Source of the DNA: Bacteroidota bacterium
GTDB taxonomy: Bacteria > Bacteroidota > Bacteroidia > Chitinophagales > Chitinophagaceae
Direction: 5' to 3'
Length of the DNA stretch: 64,000 nucleotides
NCBI GenBank assembly: GCA_005882315.1
Contig: VBAR01000006.1
Span: 62,001 to 126,000, forward strand
Both the position numbers and the translations under genes were made by a program. The notes beneath the pieces were generated by a model. The model saw nothing but the letters and a program-made list of their open reading frames with translations, had not been told where the DNA came from and searched no databases. This document shows positions 37,311 to 46,815 of the stretch, one piece after another (the first letter of the stretch is position 1; every line of letters starts with the position of its first letter).

Positions 37311-38075
37311 ATGAGAAAGCAAATAGCAGCAGCAAACTGGAAAATGAATCTTACCTATCAGCAGGCAGAAAAATTGTTAGATCAAATACTGGATGCGGAA
37401 ATTGAAATGAAACAAGATCAGCTTTCTGTTTTTGCTGTTCCTTATCCTTACCTGATAATGGCAAAAAGTGATGTAGAAGAACAAAAGAACTATGTTGTAG
37501 CTGCACAAAACTGTTATAGCAAAAAATCTGGGGCCTATACAGGTGAAGTGTCGGTTGAGATGCTGCGTTCTATTAACATTAATTACTGTGTGATTGGCCA
37601 TAGCGAACGTCGTGAATATTTTGCGGAAAGCAATGCGATGCTTGCTGATAAAGTGAATTTATGCCTCGAGTATAATATTATCCCAATCTTCTGCTGTGGC
37701 GAACCTTTAGCAATTCGTGAAGCAGGTACACAAAATGAATATGTAGCTGTTCAATTAAAGGAATCCCTCTTTCATCTTCCGGCGGAAAAAATGAAAGGAT
37801 TTGTTATTGCCTACGAACCCATTTGGGCTATTGGCACCGGTAAAACAGCTACAACCGAACAGGCACAGGAAATGCATGCACACCTAAGGGCAATTATTGC
37901 CGGGCAATACAATTCAGAGGTGGCTGAAAGCGTTTCAATATTATATGGCGGCAGTGTAAAGGCGGGTAATGCAAGGGAAATTTTCAGTTGCAAAGATGTG
38001 GATGGAGGATTGGTGGGTGGTGCTTCGCTCGTGGCTGCCGATTTTATTGAAATAATGAAGTCACTAAAGAAGTAA
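37311..38075 (+). CDS. tpiA: Triosephosphate isomerase
   Basis: Interconverts dihydroxyacetone phosphate and glyceraldehyde-3-phosphate. Seen: AAANWKMNLT (Asn/Lys of the active site), CVIGHSERREYF (catalytic His), AYEPIWAIGTGKTATTEQAQE (catalytic Glu, loop 6) and ILYGGSVKAGNAREIF (phosphate binding). 254 residues, normal length. Probably cotranscribed with the GlmU-like gene. Confidence 0.98.
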   Translation: MRKQIAAANWKMNLTYQQAEKLLDQILDAEIEMKQDQLSVFAVPYPYLIMAKSDVEEQKNYVVAAQNCYSKKSGAYTGEVSVEMLRSININYCVIGHSERREYFAESNAMLADKVNLCLEYNIIPIFCCGEPLAIREAGTQNEYVAVQLKESLFHLPAEKMKGFVIAYEPIWAIGTGKTATTEQAQEMHAHLRAIIAGQYNSEVAESVSILYGGSVKAGNAREIFSCKDVDGGLVGGASLVAADFIEIMKSLKK

Positions 38076-38141
38076 ACTATTTCTGCAAACAACTTTATAG
38101 TAATTCGGAGAACAAACCAGGTACTTCTCAGTTTCCTGAAA

Positions 38142-38522
38142 GTGCAGGTTATTGTGGATAGTAAAGAGATATATCCTTTATATAATGACCAACCAGTGAT
38201 TATTGAAGTACAGGATAATCATACAAAGATCGTTGTATCCGACGGGTTTCATTTTACAAAACCAATTGAACTGAATTATACGCAGCCGAGTTTTTATTAT
38301 TTCAAAGTGGTGAGCCCGGTAAATGATCTGCAGTTGCTGGGTGGAGCTTTTATAATGATATTTTTTTACTTGTTGGGATTTATTACTGGTCTTTTACTCA
38401 TCAAGCTGGTAAGTTTTATTCCGATCTTTCTTTTGCTGGCGATTTACTATTTCAACCGGAAATCTTTTATACAATTAAAGCAGGATAGCTTATCAGTTAC
38501 CCGCAGCAGCCAGCACGGGTAA
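38142..38522 (+). CDS. Hypothetical membrane protein
   Basis: 126 residues from a GTG start. The N-terminal half is a beta-rich soluble domain (VIIEVQDNHTKIVVSDGFHF), followed by two hydrophobic segments (FIMIFFYLLGFITGLLLIKL and FIPIFLLLAIYYF). No family recognised. The 3' end overlaps the convergent Kir channel gene by 30 nt. Moderate support from the continuous frame and plausible topology. Confidence 0.6.
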   Translation: MQVIVDSKEIYPLYNDQPVIIEVQDNHTKIVVSDGFHFTKPIELNYTQPSFYYFKVVSPVNDLQLLGGAFIMIFFYLLGFITGLLLIKLVSFIPIFLLLAIYYFNRKSFIQLKQDSLSVTRSSQHG

Positions 38523-39473
38523 TTCTTTTCTTTCTATATCATCCAATTCATCTATTTGAAGAATGGTTTTCTGGCTATTGCTGTCGGGGTGGTACATAAT
38601 CTTGAATTTAGCACCGAAAACGATTTCAGAATTGGTATAGGAAGTTCTTGCGAGAACAGTGTTTGAATAAGCTTCATCAAAAGCCTTTACAAAAACCATC
38701 ACTTCCATAAATGTATTCTTAATATCATCTGCGGACATGCCATACAAAGGACTGGTTTCATCAATAGCATGTACAATTGTCCAGCTCAATGCTAATGCAT
38801 TGATCTTTGATAACTCCAGCTGAAGATTAAAGAATCGGTTAGTTAAGCTCCCATTTTCTTCCGGTTTCATTGCCAGCGAAACTTTTACTTCAGCATCGGT
38901 CAGGTAATTGTTTTTAAAAGGAACAAACCGAAACATCAGAGCCGATCCGTTTTTATAGGGAGCAATAACAGCAATACTGCTGAATTTAAGATAGGCATTG
39001 GGTCTTGAAAACCGGGCATACATCAAACCAGTGGCTAATGCAAAGGTCATCAACCCTAAGAATGCTTCGAAGGCGGCAATAAAACTGGTGAGATAACCAA
39101 TCGGACTTATTCTTCCGTAACCAACCGTAGTGTAGGTCTGCAAACTAAAGAAGAATGATTCAAGAAAATTATGAAAGGCTGTTCCTTTTACAACTCCACC
39201 TAAACTTTCCACACCTATAATTGTGTATACAAGCCCGAAGAAAATATTTATAATGATATACGCAAGCATAATTAAGAAAAGAAATTTCCATCGGGACAGT
39301 GCAAGCATGCTATGAAACCAGCTGTAACGTTCAAGAATAGGAATACCCCTTTTAGCAACATTGGGATGCCCATCCCTGTTTACAAATCTGCCTCCGCTGT
39401 CATTACTGTTTACACCAAAGCCGGTATCATTAACTGCTTTTGCACGGGTGTTAAATCTTTTCAATATAGCCAT
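38493..39473 (-). CDS. Inward-rectifier (KirBac-type) potassium channel
   Basis: 326 residues. TM1 (FLFLIMLAYIIINIFFGLVY), pore helix and selectivity filter TTVGYG at about 115-120, TM2 (AFEAFLGLMTFALATGLMYA), then the cytoplasmic immunoglobulin-like Kir domain with RFSRPNAYLKFSSIAVIAPY and ALMFRFVPFKNN. ATG 39473 is preferred over the TTG two codons upstream. Bacterial Kir channels pass K+ across the inner membrane; regulation by lipids is known for relatives. Confidence 0.93.
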   Translation of the reverse strand: MAILKRFNTRAKAVNDTGFGVNSNDSGGRFVNRDGHPNVAKRGIPILERYSWFHSMLALSRWKFLFLIMLAYIIINIFFGLVYTIIGVESLGGVVKGTAFHNFLESFFFSLQTYTTVGYGRISPIGYLTSFIAAFEAFLGLMTFALATGLMYARFSRPNAYLKFSSIAVIAPYKNGSALMFRFVPFKNNYLTDAEVKVSLAMKPEENGSLTNRFFNLQLELSKINALALSWTIVHAIDETSPLYGMSADDIKNTFMEVMVFVKAFDEAYSNTVLARTSYTNSEIVFGAKFKIMYHPDSNSQKTILQIDELDDIERKELPVLAAAGN

Positions 39474-39635
39474 CCTCAAATTTAATTTTTTTTGGCATGA
39501 AAAAGAACTCAGCTCTTTGTTCCTTTCTACTTCTTTGATTCGGGTTAAAAGCTGATAAACCTATAACTTTGCGCAGCAATAGAAAAGCAAGTACTTATTT
39601 TTGGCAATTTTTTTCGTGTATTAATATTCAGAATT

Positions 39636-40160
39636 ATGATAATTCAGTTTTGTGGACTTTCGGGAAGCGGTAAATCAACATTGGCAGCCGGAACGAAAGC
39701 GTATTTTAAAACACGAAATGAAAATATTGAAGTAATTGATGGCGATGAATATCGTAAACATGTTTGTCCGGACCTTGGGTTTTCAAAAGAAGATAGGAAC
39801 CAGAATATCCGGCGCTTTGCTTTTATTGCAGGCAGGTTTGCAGACTGTGATATCATCCCGATCATTTGCGCCATTAATCCTTATGAAGAGATACGAAAAG
39901 AGATCGCATCAACTTATCCGGATGTAAAAACGATTTATATTAAATGCAGCATTGAAGAATTGATACGCAGGGATACAAAAGGTTTATATAAAAGGGCATT
40001 ATTGCCGGAAGGGCATGCAGAGAAGATCAGTAATTTGACCGGGGTAAATGATCCTTTTGAAATACCGGAGTCTCCTGATCTGATCATAGAAACAGATAAA
40101 GAAGATATCGCGGCGTCAGTGAAAAGACTGATCGAATTCATCAGCACTGTAAAAAAATAA
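39636..40160 (+). CDS. cysC: Adenylylsulfate (APS) kinase
   Basis: Phosphorylates APS to PAPS, the sulfate donor. Seen: Walker A GLSGSGKST (7-15), DGDEYRKHVCPDLGFSKEDRNQNIRRF, the region FADCDIIPIICAINPYEE, and KGLYKRALLPEGH. 174 residues, without a fused sulfurylase. First gene of a run that continues with a flippase, a sulfotransferase and a glycosyltransferase, so the PAPS is probably made for polysaccharide sulfation and not only for cysteine synthesis. Confidence 0.92.
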   Translation: MIIQFCGLSGSGKSTLAAGTKAYFKTRNENIEVIDGDEYRKHVCPDLGFSKEDRNQNIRRFAFIAGRFADCDIIPIICAINPYEEIRKEIASTYPDVKTIYIKCSIEELIRRDTKGLYKRALLPEGHAEKISNLTGVNDPFEIPESPDLIIETDKEDIAASVKRLIEFISTVKK

Positions 40161-40186
40161 TGTTCCTCGTTTTTTCAAACTAAAAT

Positions 40187-41542
40187 TTGATCTTGTTTAA
40201 AAAGTTTTTTACAATAAAAGCTTCACTCGTTCCGGCAGAGTCATCACCTGTTGATTTGAAGGACTATATTTTTAAAGGAACTGTATCTGTGCTGCTGCTG
40301 TATTTGCTTTCAATTGTATTTGGATTCGTACTGAATTATTTACTTATCAGGTCTGCAGGTACAGCTGACTATGGAACTTATGTGTATGCTTTAAATCTTA
40401 TTACACTTATTGCGGGATTTGCAGTAATGGGCACGGATAATTTACTGGTCAAAAATCTTGCTGTCTATAAAGATCAGGCTAATAACTCCCTGTTTAAAGG
40501 CCTGTTGTTGTTTGCGATCGGTTTTACATTGCTGTTCTCGCTATTGGCAGGTCTTGTTTCTATTTTCGCTTTTGATTCTATGTCTGCTTTAAATGCTCTT
40601 AACTGGTATGATCTTGTTTTTCTTTTTTTTATAATACTACCGCTTACATCGGTGATCATTGTTTTGCAATCTTCCTTTCAGGGATTAAGCAAACCTTTTT
40701 TAAGCCAGTTTGCGGATAAATTGTTGAGACCTCTTTTGTTTATTGCCATCATAACGATATTCTTTATACTTGGCCGTTATCTTTCAGCTTCAGAATTGGT
40801 GATGATAAATAGTGGAGTGTTGTTGGTGACTGTATTGGTTTTAATTGCAGTTCATCACAAGGTTGTTCTTAAGACGCTGGCTCCAATAGGAGTTCAGCTT
40901 AAAACAATTCCATGGCTCAGGATATCTTTTTCATTTTTCTTGCTTGATGTTTTATATAATATCAACTCAAGAGTAGATATATTTCTTATTGGTCTATTAA
41001 GAAATGATCCAACAGAAGTAGCAGCCTGCAATATTGTTATAAAACTGAGCGAACTGGTTGGTATTGGACTTTTCCTGGTAAATATGTTGTTGGCGCCTTT
41101 GGTATCAAAGTATATTGTGAAAAATGAAATTTCCAAACTACAGGAGGCCGTCACTTACACGGCAAGGCTTGCTTTAGTTATCAGTCTTCCACTTTTTATT
41201 TTTATACTCATATTCGGAAATAAAGTGCTTGCTCTTTTTGATGTGGCTTCCGCTGTTTCTTTCAGATCGTTAATGATCTTATCTTTTGCCCAGCTTATTA
41301 ATGTATTTATGGGATCAGTAGGCGTTATTTTATCTATGTCAGGCCACCAGCGATACTCTATTTATACGCTGGCAATTTCAATAGTGCTAAACATAGTGCT
41401 GGATATTATACTGATACCTCCGATGGGGCTTATGGGTGTTGCAATTGCTTCGGGAGCCAGTTTAATACTTTGGAATTTTCTTATTTATATGATCGTTCGC
41501 AAAAAAACTAATCTCAAAACAACCGGGTTAAAATTCATTTAA
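40187..41542 (+). CDS. Oligosaccharide flippase (Wzx-like, MOP superfamily)
   Basis: 451 residues, strongly hydrophobic, with about 12-14 membrane helices. The start region LKDYIFKGTVSVLLLYLLSI and NYLLIRSAGTADYGTYVYAL are typical of Polysacc_synt proteins. Starts at TTG 40187 or TTG 40193; neither has a strong ribosome site. It should move lipid-linked glycan repeat units across the inner membrane. It lies 27 nt after cysC and 12 nt before the sulfotransferase gene. Confidence 0.9.
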   Translation: MILFKKFFTIKASLVPAESSPVDLKDYIFKGTVSVLLLYLLSIVFGFVLNYLLIRSAGTADYGTYVYALNLITLIAGFAVMGTDNLLVKNLAVYKDQANNSLFKGLLLFAIGFTLLFSLLAGLVSIFAFDSMSALNALNWYDLVFLFFIILPLTSVIIVLQSSFQGLSKPFLSQFADKLLRPLLFIAIITIFFILGRYLSASELVMINSGVLLVTVLVLIAVHHKVVLKTLAPIGVQLKTIPWLRISFSFFLLDVLYNINSRVDIFLIGLLRNDPTEVAACNIVIKLSELVGIGLFLVNMLLAPLVSKYIVKNEISKLQEAVTYTARLALVISLPLFIFILIFGNKVLALFDVASAVSFRSLMILSFAQLINVFMGSVGVILSMSGHQRYSIYTLAISIVLNIVLDIILIPPMGLMGVAIASGASLILWNFLIYMIVRKKTNLKTTGLKFI

Positions 41543-41554
41543 ACATCCTTAATA

Positions 41555-42445
41555 GTGAAGCCAAATTTTTTTATAGTCGGAGCTCCCAAATGCGGTACAA
41601 CTGCTATGAATGAATACTTAAAATCTCACCCCGATATTTTTATGGCTGAAAAAAAGGAGATGCATTTTTTTGGAAAGGATTTTGAAATGCGGTCAAGGAT
41701 CACCGAGCAGGATTACCTCCATGAGTTTAAGAATGCTACTGAAAAGAGGATCATCGGTGAAGCATCTGTATGGTATCTGTTTTCTAAAACAGCTGCAGAA
41801 GAAATAAAAAAATTTTCTCCCGGAGCAAAAATTTTGATCATGCTCAGAAACCCGGGTGAGTTACTATATTCACTCCACAGTCAGCATTTATATGATGGTA
41901 ATGAGAATATCGCGGATTTTGCCACAGCGATAAAATATGATAAAGACAGGGCTAAAGGTCTTAAAGATCCCGTGTCAGTTGATTTTATTAAACTGCCAGC
42001 TTATATTGACTCCGTGCTATTTGCTGACCAGGTAAAAAGATATTTAGATGTTTTTGGAAAGGAGAATGTGTACGTGATTTTATATGAGGATCTGGCCAGT
42101 GATACAACTGCTGTTGTAAAAAACGTTATAAAATTTCTTGGATTGTCTGCGGATATTAATATTGATGCAAGGGTAATTAATCCCAATAAGCAAATACGTA
42201 ATTTTAAATTACACAGGTTATTAAAGAAGCCACCGGAGATGTTGCGTAGGATTGTGAGGGTGCTATTGCCCTCTAAGAAATTAAGAGAACGAATTATGAA
42301 TCGGGCTTTTAAAAATAATATCGTAATTGAAAAAAGGCAACCGATGGATGAAAACCTGAGGAATGAATTGAAAATATTGTTATCTGATGATATTGACCGG
42401 TTGTCTGTTATTATCAACCGTGATTTATCTAAATGGAAACTATGA
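41555..42445 (+). CDS. PAPS-dependent sulfotransferase
   Basis: 296 residues with the 5'-phosphosulfate loop FFIVGAPKCGTTAMNEYLKS near the N-terminus and the 3'-phosphate motif RNPGELLYSLHSQHL near residue 110. The GTG start at 41555 places the loop at residues 4-15. It would transfer sulfate from PAPS to a glycan hydroxyl. With cysC, a flippase and a glycosyltransferase around it, the simplest reading is sulfation of a surface or exported polysaccharide. Confidence 0.9.
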   Translation: MKPNFFIVGAPKCGTTAMNEYLKSHPDIFMAEKKEMHFFGKDFEMRSRITEQDYLHEFKNATEKRIIGEASVWYLFSKTAAEEIKKFSPGAKILIMLRNPGELLYSLHSQHLYDGNENIADFATAIKYDKDRAKGLKDPVSVDFIKLPAYIDSVLFADQVKRYLDVFGKENVYVILYEDLASDTTAVVKNVIKFLGLSADINIDARVINPNKQIRNFKLHRLLKKPPEMLRRIVRVLLPSKKLRERIMNRAFKNNIVIEKRQPMDENLRNELKILLSDDIDRLSVIINRDLSKWKL

Positions 42446-42493
42446 TGATAACGAATTTAAAAAACCTCGGGCTGAATTGCAAATGAATATTTA

Positions 42494-43687
42494 ATGAGTA
42501 ACGAAATAAATACTAATCCTACTGTACTTTGGTTAACGAGTTGGTATCCTGATAAGCTATCGCCTTATAATGGCGATTTTGTGAGGCGCCATGCAGAAGC
42601 TGTAAGCAGCTATATGAATGTGAGTGTGATTCATGTTGTCCGGGATTTTTCCGGAAAAGTAACAAAAGATGTAACAACGGAGTATTATAAGTCCGGTAAC
42701 CTGGAAGAAATAATTATTTACTATTATATACCTCCGGCACGTATAAAGTTGTATGAAAAATATTTATCAGTAAGAATGTATAAACGGCTTTATAAACAGG
42801 CATTGGAAAAATTGCTTTCGGAGAAAAAAACTGTTTCGCTGGCACATTTGCATGTAGGGATGAAAGCTGGTTTGGCAGCGCTGTGGTTGAAAGAGAAAAA
42901 AAATATCCCTTTTGTCGTAACTGAACATTGGGGTGGTTTTTTAAATGAGGCTGATGAGAAGTACCGGGATATGTTAATAATCACAAGATGGATGTGGCGG
43001 AAGGTTTTTCTAAAAGCATCTGCAATAAGTTCGGTATCAGGATGCCTTCTTAATGCTATAAGTAAAATTGCATCCATTAGCAAATTAACTGTTATTCCCA
43101 ATGTAGTGAATACAGAAATATTTTATCCATCTCCTGGGAAAATTTCTAAACCGGCCAAATTTATACATGTGTCAAATTTGGCCAGGTTGAAGAATCCGAA
43201 AGCAATACTTACAGCATTTCAAAAAGTGAAGCATCTACATCCTGCCGCGGAGTTAGCAATATTCGGTTCGTTGAACAACGAAGTAATAGCGTTTGCAGAA
43301 AGTCTTGGGTTGATAAATGCTGTTACATTTCATGCTGAAGTGCCTCAACAAGTATTAGCTGACAACATGAGAGAGTCGGTTGCTTTGGTCCTCTATTCCG
43401 ACTATGAAACATTTGGTTGTGTTGTTATTGAAGCAAATGCTTGCGGAATACCTGTTATTGTAAGTGATATTCCTGTTTTTCATGAAACAGTAAAGGAAGG
43501 TGTCAATGGTTTTTTTGCAGAGCCCCGAAATTCAGATGCATTGGCTGAGCGGATGCTGGAAATAATAAAAATGCGGTCATCTTTTGATAGTGATCAAATA
43601 TCAAACCTGACCGCATTAAAATACAGTTATCCTGTTATTGGAAAAAAAATTACTGATTGGTATCAACAGGTACTTAAAACGAATTAG
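42494..43687 (+). CDS. Glycosyltransferase family 4 protein
   Basis: 397 residues with GT-B fold signatures: WLTSWYPDKLSPYNGDFVRRHAE at the N-terminus, FIHVSNLARLKNPKAILTAF at the start of the second domain and VLYSDYETFGCVVIEANACGIPVIVSDIPVF with the E-x7-E motif. Transfers a sugar from a nucleotide donor, probably in assembly of the polysaccharide served by the three genes upstream. The 3' end overlaps the convergent acyl-CoA-binding protein gene by 4 nt. Confidence 0.92.
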   Translation: MSNEINTNPTVLWLTSWYPDKLSPYNGDFVRRHAEAVSSYMNVSVIHVVRDFSGKVTKDVTTEYYKSGNLEEIIIYYYIPPARIKLYEKYLSVRMYKRLYKQALEKLLSEKKTVSLAHLHVGMKAGLAALWLKEKKNIPFVVTEHWGGFLNEADEKYRDMLIITRWMWRKVFLKASAISSVSGCLLNAISKIASISKLTVIPNVVNTEIFYPSPGKISKPAKFIHVSNLARLKNPKAILTAFQKVKHLHPAAELAIFGSLNNEVIAFAESLGLINAVTFHAEVPQQVLADNMRESVALVLYSDYETFGCVVIEANACGIPVIVSDIPVFHETVKEGVNGFFAEPRNSDALAERMLEIIKMRSSFDSDQISNLTALKYSYPVIGKKITDWYQQVLKTN

Positions 43688-43941
43688 CTTTTTAGTTTTG
43701 TTACAAGGTCAATATATTCTTTCATCGCAACATCCTTCGTTTTGCCTTTTAATCCAGACCACGCATCATATTTTGCTTTAGCCACAAAATCAAAAGGATT
43801 TGAAGGCGGGTCAACATTTACATCACCTTGCGATCCCTGTTTATATAATGAATAGAGCTGCAGCAACGTTTCATTGCTGGGCTTTTCACTTAAGCTTTTG
43901 CTCTCAGCTGCTGCTTTTTCAAATAGTTCTTGTAGTTCCAT
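43684..43941 (-). CDS. Acyl-CoA-binding protein
   Basis: 85 residues, the full ACBP domain: FEKAAAESKSL, LLQLYSLYKQGSQGDV, and the characteristic AKAKYDAWSGLKGKTKDVAMKEY. Binds long-chain acyl-CoA in the cytosol. Last gene of a minus-strand run with the CotH-like protein and the PafA-type phosphatase (spacing 8 and 25 nt). Confidence 0.93.
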   Translation of the reverse strand: MELQELFEKAAAESKSLSEKPSNETLLQLYSLYKQGSQGDVNVDPPSNPFDFVAKAKYDAWSGLKGKTKDVAMKEYIDLVTKLKS

Positions 43942-43949
43942 AGTGTTTA

Positions 43950-44981
43950 TTAATTAGATCTTGCATTATCAATAAATATTTTTTGTATTTCTTTCTGACT
44001 GTCTACAGTATCATAAAATTCATTCAGGTATTTGATAATAGTCTTGCGGTCGCTTGTTGATAACAGTTCAAATTCGTTGATGAGTTTATAAAATGCATCT
44101 TTTTTCTCCTTTAATAATGTGATAGCTGCAGTTATTTCTTCCATTGGGCGGGGGAAACCACGGTATACTCTTTCTTTTACTGTTTCTGTACCCATAATTT
44201 CTGCCGGTGCAGCATAACCTGCATCCACCATTCCTGCAAAATCAAAATCATAAGGTATTGAAAGTGGCGGAGCCAACGAATCAGCTTTTAGAGTAACCAG
44301 TTTTATATTGTGAAAATTGGGAACAGACCAGTCAGTGTTACCTATCAGGTATTGAAACATAGCTACCAATGTCATGCGAGTTTGTTCGGTTCTCTTTTGT
44401 TCAGTGGGTGTTTCATATTCCCTGGATTTATTACGTTTTGCCATCATATCCACATCTTCGATAAAGAAACCATAAGTGGTATATTTTTTTATTTTCCCTT
44501 TTGTGTCTTCAAAAGAAACCCGCATCAGTCTAACCTTGAAGCTGAGAGGGGATATAATGTTAAACATTTTGTAAGCGAGATATTCTTTTAGCACCAATTG
44601 CTCATCTCTTGTATTGGTGCCACAGCCTGAAACCATTTTTAATTTGTCAAGCTGGTACAACCTGGGTGAAGTGGGGTTATGAAAATTCAATAGCAGTGAT
44701 GGCATGTAACATTGTTCTTTTCTGAAGTTTCCCCTTGCCCGGATTCTTATATCTTCTGTAATAGGCGCAGCACTTTCAGGAAAGGTCATGCTAACAGTAG
44801 CTTCCTGGAAAGGTGTTTCAGTTCCTTTTTTGGTGCCAAACAATTTTTTAAAATCTGAAGCAATGTTTACAGTAAGTGGTTTTTCATCTAAGAAAAACTG
44901 GATGCTGTCAATTTTATCCTGTGCAACAACGGTTGCAATAAGTACAAAAAACAGGAAAACTGTGGTGCTCAACTTTTTCAT
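43950..44981 (-). CDS. Secreted CotH-kinase-like protein
   Basis: 343 residues with a signal peptide (KKLSTTVFLFFVLIATVVAQ). The pattern resembles CotH-type atypical kinases: an N-terminal DIRIRARGNFRKEQC, then QLVLKEYLAYKMFN, VAMFQYLIGNTDWSVPNFHNI with possible catalytic-loop Asp and Asn, and PYDFDFAG resembling the metal-binding DFD. I call this by pattern only; the sequence is divergent and the ATP-binding Lys is not certain. Lies between the PafA-type phosphatase and the acyl-CoA-binding protein genes. Confidence 0.6.
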   Translation of the reverse strand: MKKLSTTVFLFFVLIATVVAQDKIDSIQFFLDEKPLTVNIASDFKKLFGTKKGTETPFQEATVSMTFPESAAPITEDIRIRARGNFRKEQCYMPSLLLNFHNPTSPRLYQLDKLKMVSGCGTNTRDEQLVLKEYLAYKMFNIISPLSFKVRLMRVSFEDTKGKIKKYTTYGFFIEDVDMMAKRNKSREYETPTEQKRTEQTRMTLVAMFQYLIGNTDWSVPNFHNIKLVTLKADSLAPPLSIPYDFDFAGMVDAGYAAPAEIMGTETVKERVYRGFPRPMEEITAAITLLKEKKDAFYKLINEFELLSTSDRKTIIKYLNEFYDTVDSQKEIQKIFIDNARSN

Positions 44982-45006
44982 AACTGTTATTTTATTTGGT
45001 GGTTAC

Positions 45007-46623
45007 TTATTTCATAACTTCTGTAATGGGTTTGCCTACACATCCGCTTGGCATCTGTATATGCAGCATGGCCGCTAATGTAGCTGCAATATCTGTCATA
45101 TAGACTTCCCGGTTGGTCTTTCCTGGTTTAATTCCCCAACCATACCATAATAGCGGAATATGCGAGTCGTAAGGATTCCATGCTCCATGTGTAGTACCAG
45201 TAATCCCAAAACTTTCAATCCAATGAGGCTCCATCATTACCTGCACCTGTCCGCATCTGCGGGGAAAATACCCGTTGACAAACATTTCCTTCAATTTACT
45301 ATTTAAAGGGATATCACCGATCTTTTCAATAGGAAAAACTCTTGCAACACCCGGTTGCCAGGATACATAGCTGACGATAGCGTCAATAATTGCTTCTTTA
45401 TCCAGTTTTGCTGAATCAATCAAAGGCAAATTGATTGAGTACTGGTAGTTCATTGAACTAACTACAAGGTTTTGTTTTCCGAATTGTTGGGCAAGTTTTG
45501 CATTCAACTCTGTTTTTAAAACGTCTGGATTGATTTTGCTTGCAGGCAATTTATTCTCACTCATATATTCCGGCACCTGCGAAACGCCATGATCGGCCGA
45601 TAGGAAAACAACATATTGGTCTTTGCCGACTTTAGCATCAAAAAAATCAAGCAGATCACCTAACTCTTTATCTAATCGTAGAAAATCATCTTCCTGTTCA
45701 ATGGAATTAGGTCCAAATCCATGGCCGATATAATCAGGTGAGGAATAACTGATGGCCAACAGATCAGTTTCAGAATCTGTTCCTAATTTTTCATTTGTAA
45801 GAATGGCTTTTGCAAATTCAGAAGTAAGTGTATTGCCATGAGGTGTTGTCAACACAGCGACATAGTTTTTACCAATGAATTTTTTTAGATCATAAGGGAA
45901 AACTGTTCCAATCCCTTTGCTCTCGTATTTGTTATCATCCTTGTTACTTTGTATGTAAGTATTGATAGGGTAAAGTGTATTCCATCCCTGGTTATAATAA
46001 CCATCTACCAGTTTTTTGCCATTAAATTCTTTTACCCATGTCGGTAGATCCTTCATATAATAAGTAGAAGAAATAAAGTTGCCTGACCTTCCATCATACC
46101 AGTAGGCTGCATTTGCATTATGGCCTGCAGGTAAAATTCCACCACGGTCTTTTAAAGCAACACCAAATACTTTACCACGGAAATTTGTAGCTAATCTCAA
46201 TTCATCACCGATTGTTGTAGCCAGCATATTGCGTGGACTTTGGCTTTCTTCTTCTGAACCTGCACCCACATTTTTTACTGTCGGGTCTTCAGTGCAATAC
46301 AGGCTTTGACCTTTATTATTTTCCCACCAGAAGTTTCCGGTGATACCATGTATGGCAGGAACAGAGCCTGTATAAATAGAAGCATGCCCCGGTGCCGTTA
46401 CTGTTGGGGTATAAGGAATAAATGTGTTTTCGCAGCTATGCCCCTGGTTAAGCATACGCTTAAATCCACCATTTGCAGCATAGCGGTCATAATAACGGTA
46501 TAGGTAATCCCAACGCATCTGGTCTATCACAATACCTACAATTAATTTGGGCCGGTTTAATGATTGAGAAAAAGAGATAATTGAGCTGGTTACTACTAAT
46601 AAGCTTAAGAATAATTTCCGCAT
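45007..46623 (-). CDS. PafA-type secreted alkaline phosphatase
   Basis: 538 residues with a signal peptide (RKLFLSLLVVTSSIISFSQ). It carries the active site of the phosphate-irrepressible alkaline phosphatase class: Asp in IGIVIDQMRWD (D34), nucleophile Thr in TPTVTAPGHAS (T76), Asn in GITGNFWW (N97), Lys/Arg in VALKDRGGILPAGH (K158 and R160), the metal ligands SPDYIGHGFGP and SADHGV, and the last His in GTTHGAWNP. All correspond to known PafA residues. It should hydrolyse phosphate monoesters in the periplasm without phosphate control. Confidence 0.92.
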   Translation of the reverse strand: MRKLFLSLLVVTSSIISFSQSLNRPKLIVGIVIDQMRWDYLYRYYDRYAANGGFKRMLNQGHSCENTFIPYTPTVTAPGHASIYTGSVPAIHGITGNFWWENNKGQSLYCTEDPTVKNVGAGSEEESQSPRNMLATTIGDELRLATNFRGKVFGVALKDRGGILPAGHNANAAYWYDGRSGNFISSTYYMKDLPTWVKEFNGKKLVDGYYNQGWNTLYPINTYIQSNKDDNKYESKGIGTVFPYDLKKFIGKNYVAVLTTPHGNTLTSEFAKAILTNEKLGTDSETDLLAISYSSPDYIGHGFGPNSIEQEDDFLRLDKELGDLLDFFDAKVGKDQYVVFLSADHGVSQVPEYMSENKLPASKINPDVLKTELNAKLAQQFGKQNLVVSSMNYQYSINLPLIDSAKLDKEAIIDAIVSYVSWQPGVARVFPIEKIGDIPLNSKLKEMFVNGYFPRRCGQVQVMMEPHWIESFGITGTTHGAWNPYDSHIPLLWYGWGIKPGKTNREVYMTDIAATLAAMLHIQMPSGCVGKPITEVMK

Positions 46624-46744
46624 TCAGGTTTGATTTAATAAAAACAAATGTAGGCTTCTCAAAGGATGTGGAGGCTTGATTGCAAGTAACAAACGAAAAG
46701 TTAAATTAAAGAAATCTTTCCAGATTCATGGTTTTGTATAAAGA

Positions 46745-46774
46745 GAAAACCCGGTAAATATTTTCCGGGTTTTC
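46745..46774 (-). terminator. Terminator after the repeat lipoprotein gene
   Basis: Ten-bp stem GAAAACCCGG/CCGGGTTTTC, AT-rich loop, T-rich flank on the minus strand. Confidence 0.75.
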
Positions 46775-46815
46775 TTAATCATTTTTTAAATAAAATGTAT
46801 GTGCAAAATTCCTGT

